DNA from: Haliea sp.
Lineage (GTDB): Bacteria; Pseudomonadota; Gammaproteobacteria; Pseudomonadales; Halieaceae
DNA: 64,000 nt
Direction of reading: 5' to 3'
NCBI GenBank assembly: GCA_016704305.1
Contig: JADJAL010000027.1
Coordinates: forward strand, 1-64,000
In this document: positions 9,462 to 20,200 of the stretch, piece by piece
How the letters are laid out: every line of letters starts with the position of its first letter
Position numbering within the stretch: the stretch's first letter is position 1
Notes under the pieces: model-generated
Seen by the model: only the letters and a program-made list of their open reading frames with translations
Databases searched by the model: none
Told to the model about the DNA's origin: nothing
Position numbers and translations under genes: made by a program

Positions 9462-9518
9462 TTGGGAATGTTTTTCACAATGCCGTAGAATGCCCGCCTG
9501 CTTATCCGGACAGCTCCC

Positions 9519-10769
9519 ATGACCAACAGCCTCCCCCATCCAATTTTGAAGTCATCCTGCTGCTGATGTTCATGGTGGCAGGCATCTACTTTATGAAAGA
9601 ACTGCTGCTCTTCCTGTTTACACGGATCCTGCTGGGCGTTCGCTCCAAAGTGTTGCTGTCGCTGTTGTTTTCATTGGTTGCCGCGTTCCTGTCCGCGTTT
9701 CTTGACGCGCTGACCGTGACAGCGGTGCTGATCAGCGTCGGAGTAGGCTTCTATGCGGTCTACCATAAAGTCGCATCCGGCCAGAAACTGGGTTACGAAG
9801 GACATGACCACTCCGTGGACGACGGGGTTGGCGAATTGCACCGCGAGGACCTGGAACAGTTTCGTGCCTTCCTGCGAAGTTTGTTAATGCACGGCGCGGT
9901 GGGCACAGCGCTGGGCGGTGTGTGCACAATGGTGGGTGAACCGCAAAACCTGCTGATCGCGACTATCGCTGGCTGGGACTTTGCCGAATTTGCCACGATC
10001 ATGGCACCTGTCAGTGTGCCTGTACTGGCGGCCGGGCTGCTCACCTGTGCGCTACTGGAGATGACGGGGGCTTTTGGCTACGGTGTGCGCTTGTCGGACA
10101 ACGTACGCCACGTCCTGATGGAATATCACGCAAAGCAGGAAAGCCAACGCACTCCGCGCTCCAATGCGCCTGCTGGTGCAAGGCCTCGTGGCGATATTTC
10201 TGGTGATGGGATTGGCCATGCACTGGGCAGCCGTGGGCCTGGTCGGCCTGATGGTGATTGTGCTGTTGACTGCATTTAATGGCGTGACCGAGGAACACCA
10301 GATTGGCAAGGCTTTTGAGGAAGCGCTGCCGTTCACCGCGCTGTTGGTCGTGTTCTTCGCCATCGTCGCCGTCATCCACGACCAGCACTTGTTTACGCCG
10401 TTCATCGACAGCGTGCTCCACATGGATGCAGCGGTGCGGCCCGCGATGTTCTTCCTCGCCAATGGCGTGTTATCGATGATAAGCGACAATGTGTTTGTCG
10501 CCACCGTCTACATCAATGAGGTGAAGGCCGCATTCGACGCCGGCACCATCACCCGCCAGGAGTTTGACCACCTCGCGGTGGCCATCAACACTGGCACCAA
10601 CCTACCCAGCGTCGCGACGCCCAACGGGCAGGCGGCCTTCCTGTTTCTGCTCACCTCGGCGCTGGCGCCGCTGATCCGCCTGTCCTACGGTCGCATGGTC
10701 ATCATGGCGTTGCCGTATACGGTGGTAATGGGAGCCACCGGCCTCGCGTGTGTGGCACTGTTCTATTAG
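9519..10769 (+). pseudogene. nhaB: Na+/H+ antiporter NhaB, 5' deletion plus frameshift
   Basis: Electroneutral Na+/H+ exchange across the inner membrane. From SNFEVILLLMFMVAGIYFMK to the C-terminus the protein matches NhaB closely (AAFLSAFLDALTVTAV, TMVGEPQNLLIA, NTGTNLPSVATPNGQAAF). About the first 95 residues of the family, with its first membrane helices, are absent: the ATG at 9519 gives MTNSLP, then the sequence runs almost directly into residue 95 or so in another frame. A second frame change near 10150-10163 (one extra base) separates the N-terminal and C-terminal halves. As given the gene cannot make a normal antiporter; an assembly deletion is an alternative to decay. Confidence 0.8.
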
Positions 10770-10836
10770 CAATCCCAGTTTTGCCGACTCCTATTTGCCA
10801 ACGACGCGAAACGATTCGGGCGCCTGGCGCCAGCAC

Positions 10837-11564
10837 TCAGCCGACCGGTTTTAACTCGCCGCGCCACACGACCCGGCCACCGCTGGCCGCCGAGATAGAC
10901 TGCAGCTGCGCGTCATGCGCAGCGCGCTCCTCAGGCGACGCTTTGATAACCAGCAGTGCTGCTCTATTGGCTGGCAATCGTCCAATCTGTTTCGCCTGTT
11001 TCTGTCCATCATTGGCCGCACCCGAATCGGACAACTGTAACGTGGTCTGGCCACCGGTCATTGCCAGGTAGACGTCCGCCAGAATCTCCGCGTCCAGTAG
11101 CGCACCGTGCAAATCGCGTTGCGAGTTATCGACCGTATAGCGTTGGCACAGCGCGTCGAGGCTGTTGCGCTGTCCCGGATGCTTGGCGCGGGCCATCACC
11201 AGTGTGTCAGTCACCGTGCAAAAGTCTTCGACACGCGTGTCCGCACCCAGTAAACGCTGCAATTCTGCATTCAGGAAGCCGATATCAAAGGAGCGTTGTG
11301 AATCACCAGTTCCGCACCCTGCACAAAATCGATAAATGTTGCTGCTATCAACTCAAATGCCGGCTTATCGGCGAGGAAATCATTGGTAATTCCATGGACT
11401 TCGATCGCTCCCTGGTCAATTTCACGGTGGGGATTGATGTATTGGTGATAGTGGTTGCCGGTCAGCTTGCGATTGACCAGTTCCACGCAGCCGATCTCGA
11501 TGATGCGGTGCCCCTGGCTTGCGTCCAGTCCGGTCGTCTCTGTATCCAGTACGATTTGTCTCAC
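10837..11564 (-). CDS. dnaQ: DNA polymerase III epsilon subunit DnaQ, one frameshift
   Basis: 3'-5' proofreading exonuclease of the replicative polymerase. QIVLDTETTGLD is ExoI (Asp/Glu metal ligands), LVIHNAPFD is ExoII, and DLHGALLDAEILADVY is ExoIII. The chain breaks at HNAP: the run at 11287-11289 has three A where four are needed. Adding one restores HNAPFDIGFLNAELQRLLGAD and a 242-residue protein of normal size. The start is a GTG at 11564. It lies 32 nt after rnhA, the conserved gammaproteobacterial pairing. An essential gene, so the frameshift is probably a sequencing error. Confidence 0.95.
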
Positions 11565-11596
11565 GTCAGGGTGTCCTCGCTAACACGGCGACCCGA

Positions 11597-12034
11597 TTAT
11601 CGCTGTAGTGCATCAATACCTCGATTGGCCAGTTGGTCGGCCCGTTCGTTTCCGGCGTGCCCGCTGTGCCCTTTCACCCAATGCCACCGCACCTGATGGC
11701 GTCGGTTCTGTTCGTCCAGCGCCTGCCACAGGTCCACGTTTTTGACCGGCTGGCGCGCTGCGGTTTTCCAGCCTTTTTTTTTCCAGCCATCCAGCCATGT
11801 GGTGATGCCATTTTTTACATACACTGAATCAGTGGTGAGATCGACGCTGCACGGCGTGTTGAGCGCCTTCAACGCCTCAATGGCCGCGAGCAGTTCCATG
11901 CGATTGTTGGTGGTTTCCAACTCGCCGCCAAACAGTTCACGCTCCGTGTCGCCGTAGCGCAATACTGCGCCCCAGCCTCCCGGCCCCGGATTTCCGCGGC
12001 AGGCGCCGTCGGTATAGATCACTACCTTTTTCAA
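11597..12034 (-). CDS. rnhA: Ribonuclease HI
   Basis: Cleaves RNA in RNA-DNA hybrids (R-loops, Okazaki primers). 145 residues with the full catalytic set: D9 (YTDGACRGNPG), E47 (NNRMELLA), D69 (LTTDSVYV) and D133 (NERADQLA), plus His in WVKGHSG. The start is a TTG at 12034 that overlaps the methyltransferase stop by 4 nt, indicating translational coupling. Confidence 0.97.
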   Translation of the reverse strand: MKKVVIYTDGACRGNPGPGGWGAVLRYGDTERELFGGELETTNNRMELLAAIEALKALNTPCSVDLTTDSVYVKNGITTWLDGWKKKGWKTAARQPVKNVDLWQALDEQNRRHQVRWHWVKGHSGHAGNERADQLANRGIDALQR

Positions 12035-12837
12035 GCTGCCTGGTTTCCTTCGTCACTTAAGAGGGTCTGCGTGATAACGCCAGACCGAGGTGCGGGCGTC
12101 GGCACCGGTGCGGGTTTTGGCACCAGCCCGATCAAACGCTTGCTGCGCGCCAACAATGGCTTGCGCGGTCGATTAAGTCCGGCCACTTTTTTGGTCGCGT
12201 GCAGGATGTACACGCCGCCAAATGGCACATTGTGTTGCGCAGCCCAATGGTCAAACTGCGCAATTGCGCGCCGCAGTCGGCCGCTTCCGACTGGCGGCAA
12301 TGCAAAGAGCCATCGAGTATCCAGCACTTCACAATTCAACAGGCGAAGCCAGTCGGCAAGGCGATGTTCGCGCAGTGGTCGGTGCCGGGCCCATAAAGGA
12401 TCGCGCATAACGCCACGCATGCGCGTATTGCATCCCAACAGGCTGAAGGGGTTAAACCCAACCACCAGGAGCTGTCCCTGAGGCGTGAGCACACGCTGTA
12501 TTTCGCGCAGGACCTGGTGCGGGTTCGCGGCGAACTCCAGGCAGTGATGCGCGATGATGGCATCGACACTGTCACTCTCCAGCGGCAACTCCTCGGGATC
12601 CGCGACCATGCCGACACCAGCTCCGGCGCGCTGGGCGCAATACAGTCGATGATTGATGGGGCTGTCCTGGCACAGGGGGCGCGCGCCGCTGACACCGAGT
12701 TGCAGGATGTGATAACCGAATGCAGTGTCGATCAAATCCTGCACGGCATCGCGTATTGCCTGCATCAGGTACTGGCCGCTTTCAAGCGCATACCAGCGCT
12801 CCAGTTCCGTCAGTACATCGATATGATCATGCTGCAT
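12031..12837 (-). CDS. Class I SAM-dependent methyltransferase (YafS-like)
   Basis: Putative methyltransferase next to rnhA, as E. coli yafS is. ILQLGVSGARPL replaces the canonical glycine-rich SAM loop; ELPLESDSVDAIIAHHCLEF and VLREIQRVLTPQGQLLVVGFNP are motifs of the Methyltransf_11 fold. I start at the ATG at 12837 (MQHDHIDVLTELERWY), which leaves 268 residues. The last 40 residues are rich in proline and basic residues (VPKPAPVPTPAPRSG) and look disordered. Substrate unknown. Confidence 0.8.
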   Translation of the reverse strand: MQHDHIDVLTELERWYALESGQYLMQAIRDAVQDLIDTAFGYHILQLGVSGARPLCQDSPINHRLYCAQRAGAGVGMVADPEELPLESDSVDAIIAHHCLEFAANPHQVLREIQRVLTPQGQLLVVGFNPFSLLGCNTRMRGVMRDPLWARHRPLREHRLADWLRLLNCEVLDTRWLFALPPVGSGRLRRAIAQFDHWAAQHNVPFGGVYILHATKKVAGLNRPRKPLLARSKRLIGLVPKPAPVPTPAPRSGVITQTLLSDEGNQAA

Positions 12838-12955
12838 TTCAAGAGCTTCGCTGCGGTCGGTGCCGTTGAATGTTTCGGAATTTCGCCTGTGGAAAACAGT
12901 GCCGATAACCGGGTGCTCATACCGAAGTACCGTCACCCGTGCGAAACTTTAACGC

Positions 12956-13035
12956 ATGTTGCCCATCCAAGCTATTCCGTCATCTCAGCTTTACGCGCCA
13001 GCGGCCGCGTCTCCCTGACGACGATGTCTGGGTAG
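12956..13035 (+). pseudogene. Possible gloB (hydroxyacylglutathione hydrolase) stub
   Basis: In gammaproteobacteria gloB usually lies between the YafS-like gene and mltD; here only 341 nt (12838-13178) separate them. An ATG at 12956 gives MLPIQAIPS, which resembles the start of GloB (typically MxxIxxIPAFNDNYIW). It is followed in another frame by SALRASGRVSLTT and a stop at 13035, which could be the last residues. None of the metallo-beta-lactamase motifs (THxHxDH) remains. Real deletion, assembly deletion and chance resemblance are all possible. Confidence 0.3.
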
Positions 13036-13178
13036 GTTGCAACAACCTGGGATCAAAAGCAGATCTATCCGTGCGGCGCACAAGCGCTTGCCTCTGCTCT
13101 GCTCATGGGTTGTAATGTCACGGAGCTTCAACGCACCATCCTACGGATCCTCGGCGATGAAGAAGGAATATTAAAATT

Positions 13179-14614
13179 TTGTTTTTCAACAATATAGCAA
13201 GACTGGTTACAGTCATTTCCACCTGTATGTTGCTGCTCGCGTGCCAGTCTTCGTCACTGCATCCGTCCGCAATGGGATTTATTGCTGCGTCATCGTCACA
13301 GGCCGTGGCGAAAAAACCCGTGAGCACGGCGTCAAGAGCTGATCAGGCGAATGCGTCAAATGGCGAGGCACATTCCACTGCAACTGAAAAAGCGGCTGGT
13401 GCGCAAGATGCCGATGAAGTAACAAAGACGAAAGCACACCAGCCAGATGATTTATGGGAGCGCATTCGCCAGGATCTCCGCTGGCAGAACACCGAGAGTC
13501 CCAAGATCGACAAGGCGCGAAACGCCTACCTGCGCCAGTCCAATTATCTCCCGATGGTGGCAGACAGGGCGGATTACTATCTCTACTACATCGTAGAGGA
13601 AGTACAGAAGCGCAATATGCCCGTGGAGATTGCGCTGATACCGATTCTGGAAAGCTCCATGGATCCGTTTGCCTCAGCTTCCAACGGTGCCGCCGGGCTA
13701 TGGCAAATCATGCCCGAGACCGGCATACGCCTGGGACTTGAGCAGGACTCATCCTACGACGGCCGACACGCGCTGACAGATTCCACAATGGTAGCGCTGG
13801 ATTACCTGGAAGCCCTGCACGCGAAATTTGACAACGATTGGTTCCTTGCGCTCGCGGCTTACAACTCCGGTGCGGGCACCGTTGAACGCGCGCGCGCGGC
13901 GAATGCTGCGCAAGGTCTTGGTACGCATTACTGGTCGCTCAATCTGTCGCACCACACTACCAGTTACGTACCAAAAATTATCGCGCTCGCACAGATTGTC
14001 GCGGAGCCGGAACGCTTTGATGTGCATATACCCAGCGTAGAGAATGCGCCATCATTTGAAGTTGTTGACGCGGACGGGCCAATGCGGCTGTCGCAGGCAG
14101 CTAAACTGGCTGGTGTTGATCTTGATACGCTGCGCGCGCTTAACCCCGGCCAGTTGCGCGATTCGATTTCATCGAGCGGGTCACTCGAAATTCTGGTGCC
14201 CTTCGGCAGTGCCAATCGCTTTGAACATAATATCGCGCGGCTGAGCCCGGAAGAATGCAATGGAAAACCTATAGAATCAAACCGGGTGACAGCCTGTCGC
14301 AGATAGCCAGAATGTTTGACACCGACGTTGCGCTATTGCAGGAAGTCAACAGCATGCGCGGGAGTAACATTCAAGCCGGCGACACTTTGAAAATCCCCGG
14401 CGATGGCGACGGCGACGTCGTAGACACATCGTCATCATCCTCGACCGAAGCACCCTCCGCGCAGGGTTACCTGGTGCGCAAGGGTGATTCCCTGTACGGT
14501 ATCGCCGGCAAGTTCAATGTGTCTGTGAAAGATATAGTCACCTGGAATTCACTTGATCCGCGCGCCCACCTGAAGCCGGGGCAAAAGTTGAAACTGTATC
14601 CGAAAGGTGTTTGA
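13179..14614 (+). CDS. mltD: Membrane-bound lytic murein transglycosylase D (MltD), one frameshift
   Basis: Outer-membrane lipoprotein that cleaves peptidoglycan glycan strands. The N-terminus carries a lipoprotein signal ending in LLLAC. The SLT domain shows ALIPILESSMDPFASASNGAAGLWQIMP (catalytic Glu in LES) and ALAAYNSGAGTVERA. After a degenerate LysM-like stretch come two clear LysM repeats (YRIKPGDSLSQIARMF..., YLVRKGDSLYGIAGKF...) in a second frame. One missing A near 14254 explains the switch (LSPEE then MQWKTY), giving about 478 residues. The start is a TTG at 13179 with AAGGA about 10 nt upstream. Confidence 0.93.
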
Positions 14615-14636
14615 TACAAGCGCACCGGACCGATCC

Positions 14637-15770
14637 ATGACGCAGTTACCCCGCCCGAGCCAGCTGCATTCCCCTTACGGCACGTTCGATCTTTCCCGCT
14701 ACCCTTTCCGCGCCGGGGAGACGCTGCTCGCCTGGTGCGGTGCTGATACGCTCGCGTTGGAGGAGGTTCATCGCCGCGCTATTGCAGGCGCTCGAATCCT
14801 CGTGGTAAATGATGCGCACGGCGCACTGTGCGTTGCACTGCAACCACAAGCACTGTGGACCGATTCCATGCTAGCCGTGCAGGCCCTAAGGCAGAACGAG
14901 CGTGCCAACAACCGCCCGCAAACACCCGTCATCTGGAGCACCGATGCTCCGACAGTCGCTGTGGATCTGGTCGTATTGCGCGTTCCCAAACAGCGGGTTT
15001 ACCTGGAATACCAGTTGTCCGAGCTCGCGCGATTGTTACCAACTGGCGCTATTGTATTGGCCGCGGGCATGGACAAACACCTGTCGCCCCATACGGCTGC
15101 AATGCTTGAGCGCTATATCGGACCGACCGAGCGACTACCCGGGAAGCGCAAGGCACGACTGTTCATCGCTGTCAGGGATCGTCGACAGGTTGTAGAGCGC
15201 GACGTAAGCGCAACGTACTACTGTGCGCCGCTCGGCGCCAATCTGGACAATCTGCCTAATGTCTTCAGTCAGGACAAGCTGGACGCAGGCACCCGGTTTT
15301 TGCTTGAGCACCTACACCTTGCAGAGCCGGTCGAGACGGCGATGGATCTGGCGTGCGGCAACGGCGTCATCGGCCTGGTAGCAGTGAAGCAGGGCCTCGC
15401 CGAAAATCTTGTGTTCTGCGATGAATCTGCGCTTGCCATCGCGTCGGCGAGGCGCAATGCAACCACAATATTCCCGCAGCAGTCTCACAGCTTCCAATTC
15501 CATCATGGCGATGGGCTCGCGCATTATGCGGGCGCGGCGGCGCAACTGATACTGTGCAATCCACCCTTTCATCAGGAGCATATTGTGAATGAATTCGCTG
15601 GTAGACGACTGCTCCAGCAGTGCAGTGAATATCTGGCGCCACAGGGCCACTTGCTGCTGGTCGCGAACCGCCATCTTGATTATCTCCCGTTGCTGCGCTG
15701 CAGATTTTCCGACGTAAAAAAGTGCGCCAGCAACGCTAAATTTACTATTTTATCGGCGCGCAAGGGCTGA
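14637..15770 (+). CDS. rlmG: RlmG/RsmC-type rRNA guanine-N2 methyltransferase
   Basis: Probable 23S rRNA m2G1835 methyltransferase. It has the two-domain layout of the RsmC/RlmG family: a degenerate N-terminal half and a C-terminal catalytic domain with MDLACGNGVIGLVAVKQ (SAM binding) and LILCNPPFHQEH (the NPPF catalytic motif). I take the ATG at 14637 (MTQLPRPSQLHSPYG, 377 residues). A GTG at 14607 that overlaps the mltD stop is possible. RsmC is the main alternative; the N-terminal LHSPYGTFDLSRYPF favours RlmG. Confidence 0.82.
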   Translation: MTQLPRPSQLHSPYGTFDLSRYPFRAGETLLAWCGADTLALEEVHRRAIAGARILVVNDAHGALCVALQPQALWTDSMLAVQALRQNERANNRPQTPVIWSTDAPTVAVDLVVLRVPKQRVYLEYQLSELARLLPTGAIVLAAGMDKHLSPHTAAMLERYIGPTERLPGKRKARLFIAVRDRRQVVERDVSATYYCAPLGANLDNLPNVFSQDKLDAGTRFLLEHLHLAEPVETAMDLACGNGVIGLVAVKQGLAENLVFCDESALAIASARRNATTIFPQQSHSFQFHHGDGLAHYAGAAAQLILCNPPFHQEHIVNEFAGRRLLQQCSEYLAPQGHLLLVANRHLDYLPLLRCRFSDVKKCASNAKFTILSARKG

Positions 15771-15871
15771 ACCCGCGAAGATTGCACTCACCGTGCGGTT
15801 GATAGTATGGTATGCCGGCTGTCGATATTTGGCAGTGCTGAACCACATCAGACAGACGAAGGAGTCCAGCC

Positions 15872-16465
15872 ATGAACTACTTGATTAATATGTTTTCAAA
15901 GCTTACCCAAACAGCCTTTATCACTCTCGTGCTACTGGCGGTGTCGGTCACCGCAGCGAATGGCGACGAGTCATCAGATGCCACAGGGCGCGCCATGGCG
16001 GTGGAATTAGAGGGCACGGTTAACGCAATTGACCTGAAGTCTCGCGATATCAGCCTGACAGTAGCTTTGGGACTTGTGTTCACCGTGTTCATTCCGGAAT
16101 CTCTGGAATTGGATACCATCCGTGTAGGCGATCAAGTCAGGCTCAAGTATTTTGCCGCTGCAGAGATAGAGCTGCGGAAACCTACCGCTGAGGAGATTGC
16201 AGATCCCTGGACGGTGGTTGAGGAAGGTGAGCTCGCCGAGGACGGTGGCGAACTGAGTGCTGACGCGGCACGCGTGGTGCGTGCCGTCGTAAACGTTGTT
16301 CTTGTTGACAAAGCTAACGAACGGGTTGCCGTCACGGATTCCCGCGGTATGTCGCATTTCATCACTGACGTGGAACCCGAGAAACTGGCCAGCCTTACCG
16401 AAGGGCAGCAAGTCGTCGTCGTATTCACGGAAGCTACGGCTGTGACGCTTGAGAAAAAGTCCTGA
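15872..16465 (+). CDS. Secreted protein of unknown function with two similar halves
   Basis: I do not recognise this family. 197 residues: a signal peptide (hydrophobic core FITLVLLAVSVTAANG, cleavage near residue 30), then two beta-rich halves of similar pattern. The first is VELEGTVNAIDLKSRDISLTV...RVGDQVRLKYFAAAEIEL; the second is VVRAVVNVVLVDKANERVAVTD...TEGQQVVVVFTEATAVTL. Each has a ...V..VD...R.I.VTD... strand pair followed by a GD/GQ-V-V turn. An acidic linker (EEGELAEDGGELSADAA) joins them. AGGAG lies 7 nt before the ATG. It is convergent with the sirtuin gene; no partner is evident. Confidence 0.8.
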   Translation: MNYLINMFSKLTQTAFITLVLLAVSVTAANGDESSDATGRAMAVELEGTVNAIDLKSRDISLTVALGLVFTVFIPESLELDTIRVGDQVRLKYFAAAEIELRKPTAEEIADPWTVVEEGELAEDGGELSADAARVVRAVVNVVLVDKANERVAVTDSRGMSHFITDVEPEKLASLTEGQQVVVVFTEATAVTLEKKS

Positions 16466-16509
16466 TTAATGGCGTACGTTATTCGCTGGCTGACAGCTTC
16501 CTGCACAGC

Positions 16510-17229
16510 TCAATCAGCCAGCAGTTCCTCCACCAGTGCTACAACTTCTGTAGTCGCCATTCCGCGGCGTCGCAGGTGAAACAACCCCGTAACGTCGCTG
16601 AGCTCCCTGTTGACTTCAATAGTCAGTGCATTGCTCACGACTGCTTCGCGCACGAAACCGGCTGCCGGGTACACAACACCGGATGTGCCAATGGCTATGA
16701 ACAGGTCACACACACGCAGCCGCGCCAGAATGGTATCCATGTGAAAGGGGATTTCTCCAAACCAGACGATATCAGGGCGCAATCCCCCCACTACCCCACA
16801 TCGCGGACAACGGGTACTGCGATCATAATCGTCAGCGGCAGGCTGCGCAGCGCCGCATTTCTTGCATAGCATGCTGCGCAACTGGCCATGCATATGGCAC
16901 ACCTGACCACTGCCGCCGCGCTCGTGTAAATCGTCCACGTTCTGTGTAACCAAGAATACGTCACCACTGAACGCCTGCTGCAAGCGGGCGATTGCGCGAT
17001 GTGCCGCATTGGGCAACACGTTATCGAGCTGGCTCCTGCGCGCATTGTAAAAGCGGTATACCAGGTCCGGGTCGCGCGCGAATGCTTCCGGTGTGGCAAT
17101 CAGCATTGGATCGTGATTTTCCCAGAGACCGCCCGAGTCGCGGAATGTTGCCAATCCGGATTCCGCCGACACACCGGCTCCGGTAAGGATAACGATGCGG
17201 TTTACAGCGTGTCCATTCAGTCTTGCCAT
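16510..17229 (-). CDS. cobB: NAD-dependent protein deacylase, sirtuin (CobB-like)
   Basis: Removes acyl groups from lysines using NAD. ILTGAGVSAESGLATFRDSGG and VTQNVDDLH bind NAD, VCHMHGQL holds the catalytic His (H114), and two Cys pairs (C122/C125, C141/C144) bind zinc. FYNARR places Tyr61 and Arg64 in the YxxR arrangement that recognises succinyl and malonyl groups, so desuccinylase/demalonylase activity is expected (class III). The ATG at 17229 overlaps the AddA-like gene's stop by 13 nt and has AGGAG 8 nt upstream, within that gene. It is probably co-translated with the nuclease pair. Confidence 0.94.
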   Translation of the reverse strand: MARLNGHAVNRIVILTGAGVSAESGLATFRDSGGLWENHDPMLIATPEAFARDPDLVYRFYNARRSQLDNVLPNAAHRAIARLQQAFSGDVFLVTQNVDDLHERGGSGQVCHMHGQLRSMLCKKCGAAQPAADDYDRSTRCPRCGVVGGLRPDIVWFGEIPFHMDTILARLRVCDLFIAIGTSGVVYPAAGFVREAVVSNALTIEVNRELSDVTGLFHLRRRGMATTEVVALVEELLAD

Positions 17230-20200
17230 GGCGTGGCTCCTGCATCCAGTCCGGGTAAATCAAGTTCCTTCAAAACATGGAGGTGTCCGAGAGCGGCAAA
17301 AAACAATGCACAGCGCAGTGGCTCATTGCCCAATCTGTGCACAGCATCACGGTAGCCGCGTAACTGCTCGCCGTATAAGGTACATTCTCGCTGGATAAAT
17401 GCATCCAGTGATTCACCCGGCGCCGGTGAGCTGGTTTTAAAGTCGATTATCCAACGTACGCCGGTCGTTTTATCGATGAAGCTGCGATCAACGACAATAT
17501 CCCGTATGCGGCCTTCTGCGTCGACGGTGGTTAGAGACCATTCACTGTGCGCCTGCAAATGCTCACTCGAAAGTAACCAGCGCCCACGACCACCGGAGCG
17601 CAGGGACTGGGCGACGCAACTGAGCACAGCCTGCGCTGCGGCATCAAGCTCCGCTGCGCGCAAACCGTCGCGTTGCAGCGCCCTGCGCCAGCGCTGGCGA
17701 TCCGCTTCGCTGGCTGCACCTGGCAGCGGTGAGCGTCGCGAAAATTCCTCCAGCGCCTGGTGCACGACGTTGCCAACGCTGCGCTCCCGGTGATCGGTTA
17801 GTCGATATGAAGGTATTACTGCCGCTGCGGGTAAAATCTCCCGTGGCACACTCGCTACAACAGCTGTGCCCCGAAGCAACCGGGTCAGTGGATGCAGCGG
17901 TCGCACGCGCGGGGCCGGTTGTAGCACGACGTGCTCCTGATGCACAGTCATCTGTTGTCTAAACGCCGGCCATATCGGGCTTAGCAAACTGACTCCTGAT
18001 GGTTCCCGTGGCAGTCCTGTCGTAGCGTCCCTCTTGATTGATGCGGTTAGCATGAGTCGGCCAATTGCCCTTGTTGCGCCCACATACAACAGCCGCGTTG
18101 ATTCCAGCTGCGCTTTCTCGCGGCGCTGCGATTGCAGGTAATTGTAAAGGGTTGGGGTGCCAGCGGGGCTGTGATCGTCCGCGGCGAGAAAGAACGAACG
18201 GACACCCTCGGCACTGCTGTGTTCATCCCATAACAGAATGTCTCGTCCATCGCTGCGTGGCAATCTGTCCAGCTGCGAAATAATGACCTGGTCAAACTCG
18301 AGCCCCTTGGCTTTGTGCAGGGTCAGTAGATGCACATTGCTATCCGGGTCCCCCGCATGCGCGAAGCGCTTCTGCAGATTAAGCGTCAGCCATTCGAGAT
18401 CGAGCCCTACCCCCTCGATTTCCGCCTGCTCCAGCAACTGGAAAAAGTGCTCTGCGTCCAGCAGGCTGTCGATGTCTGGTGCGCACTGCGGGCCGCACAG
18501 TGCCAGCCAGGCCTGCTCCACCCAAACGCGCAGGCTCAGTCTGTCGCGCCCGCGACGAGCCGCGTGCAACGCGGGCAGGATATGCGCGAGACGTACCCTG
18601 CCGTCATCACTCAGCGATTGCCGTAGCGCACCCTCTTGCAGGACGGCCCAGACTGGCGTGTCAGACGGTGCATCACCAAAGCGGGCGACACACAACAGGT
18701 CCTGCAATCTCAGGCCGCACCAGGGCGCGCGCAAAAGCGCCATCCAGGCCAGCCGATCGGCATCACTGCTCAGTGCCCGACACAAGGTCACCAGATCCGC
18801 CACCACAGGGGACTGCGCAAGTGCATCCATATCCGGGGCGTTATAGGCGATTCGCATGTGCTTGAGCTGCCGGATAATCGGCTGCAGATGACTGCGACTG
18901 CGCCCGAGAATCGCAATCGATTCACTGCCACTGGCGCTGCATTCGGCGATGTAGCCACAGATAAACGCGACTTCCTGCTGCCGCGCGTCCACGCCCTGAA
19001 AAGCGTGCGAAACGACCGCCGGCTCGCAGCGCGTGGCGCGTACTGCCGTAGCCGGGCTGTAACTCACCCGCGAGCGGTACACGTCATCGTGCGTCGGAAA
19101 GGCGTATGCGAATGTTTTGTTGACCCAGTCCACCACGCCCTGATCGGAACGGAAGTTACATTGCAGTTGCAGATAACGCAGCACGATGCCCTTGAAGCCC
19201 TCGCGCCGCGCTTTCAGGAACAAGCCGACATTGGCGCCACGAAAGCCGTAGATGGATTGCATCGCGTCACCGACGATCATCAATGTGCGCGGTGCCTCGG
19301 GATTGAGCTCGTTGTGCTCACCCCAACCGCGCGTCAGTTTGTGCAACAATTCGTATTGCGTGATCGCGGTATCCTGGAATTCGTCGACCAGAATGTGTTC
19401 TATCTGATAGTCCAGGCGCAACGCCAGGTCAGTCGGTGCGTCATCCTCACCCAACGCCAGCAGAGCGGATTGCGCCACCTGGCTGTGATCGACCACACCG
19501 TATTGCTGAAAGACCAACAATAGTTGTGCAGCCAGGGTGGGCAGCAGGCGTGAAAGATGCAGTACCAATTGCCACGAAACACTGTCGTCTTCCATAACCG
19601 GCAGCGACTGAAGCGCCGCCAGCCTGCCTTGCAGCCCCTCTATCGTCTGCAATTGCGCCAGCAGTTCCTTCCACTGCGCCTTGCGCTGCTGCGCTGCGCC
19701 CCTGGTGCTGGGAAATCCTTCCCGTTGCGTGATGGTCTTGCGCCACTCCCCTTTCGCGGTCAGCAACATGGCGCGCAGTGTGTTCCAGTCGCGCAAGTCC
19801 CGCGGCAGCATGCCGGGAAAGTGCGCGGGTACGGTGTCTTGCAGATTGCGGGCGGCGTACTGCTGCAATTCCAGCAACTCGTGTTCATGCGGCGTCAGTA
19901 AGCGCGCCAGTTCCCGAAGTTCGTCGCTGACAAGCGCTTCTATCGAAGCAACCAGATACGCCTCTGATTCCTGTGGAGCGTGGTGAACGCCCACGTAATG
20001 CCGCCATTGTTCACGCCGGGCCAACATCGCCACCAGCAACGCTTGCAGGCGCTCCCAGTTGTTGTCGAAGTGCAGCAACAGCGCGGCCAGATCCGCGGCG
20101 ACAGGGTGATCCTCATCCAGCAGTTGGTGCAGCGCCTGCACCGCCTCGGCATACAGCGGCGTGGCGTCATCCCTGACGTTGGTCTGGCCGCCGAACCGGC

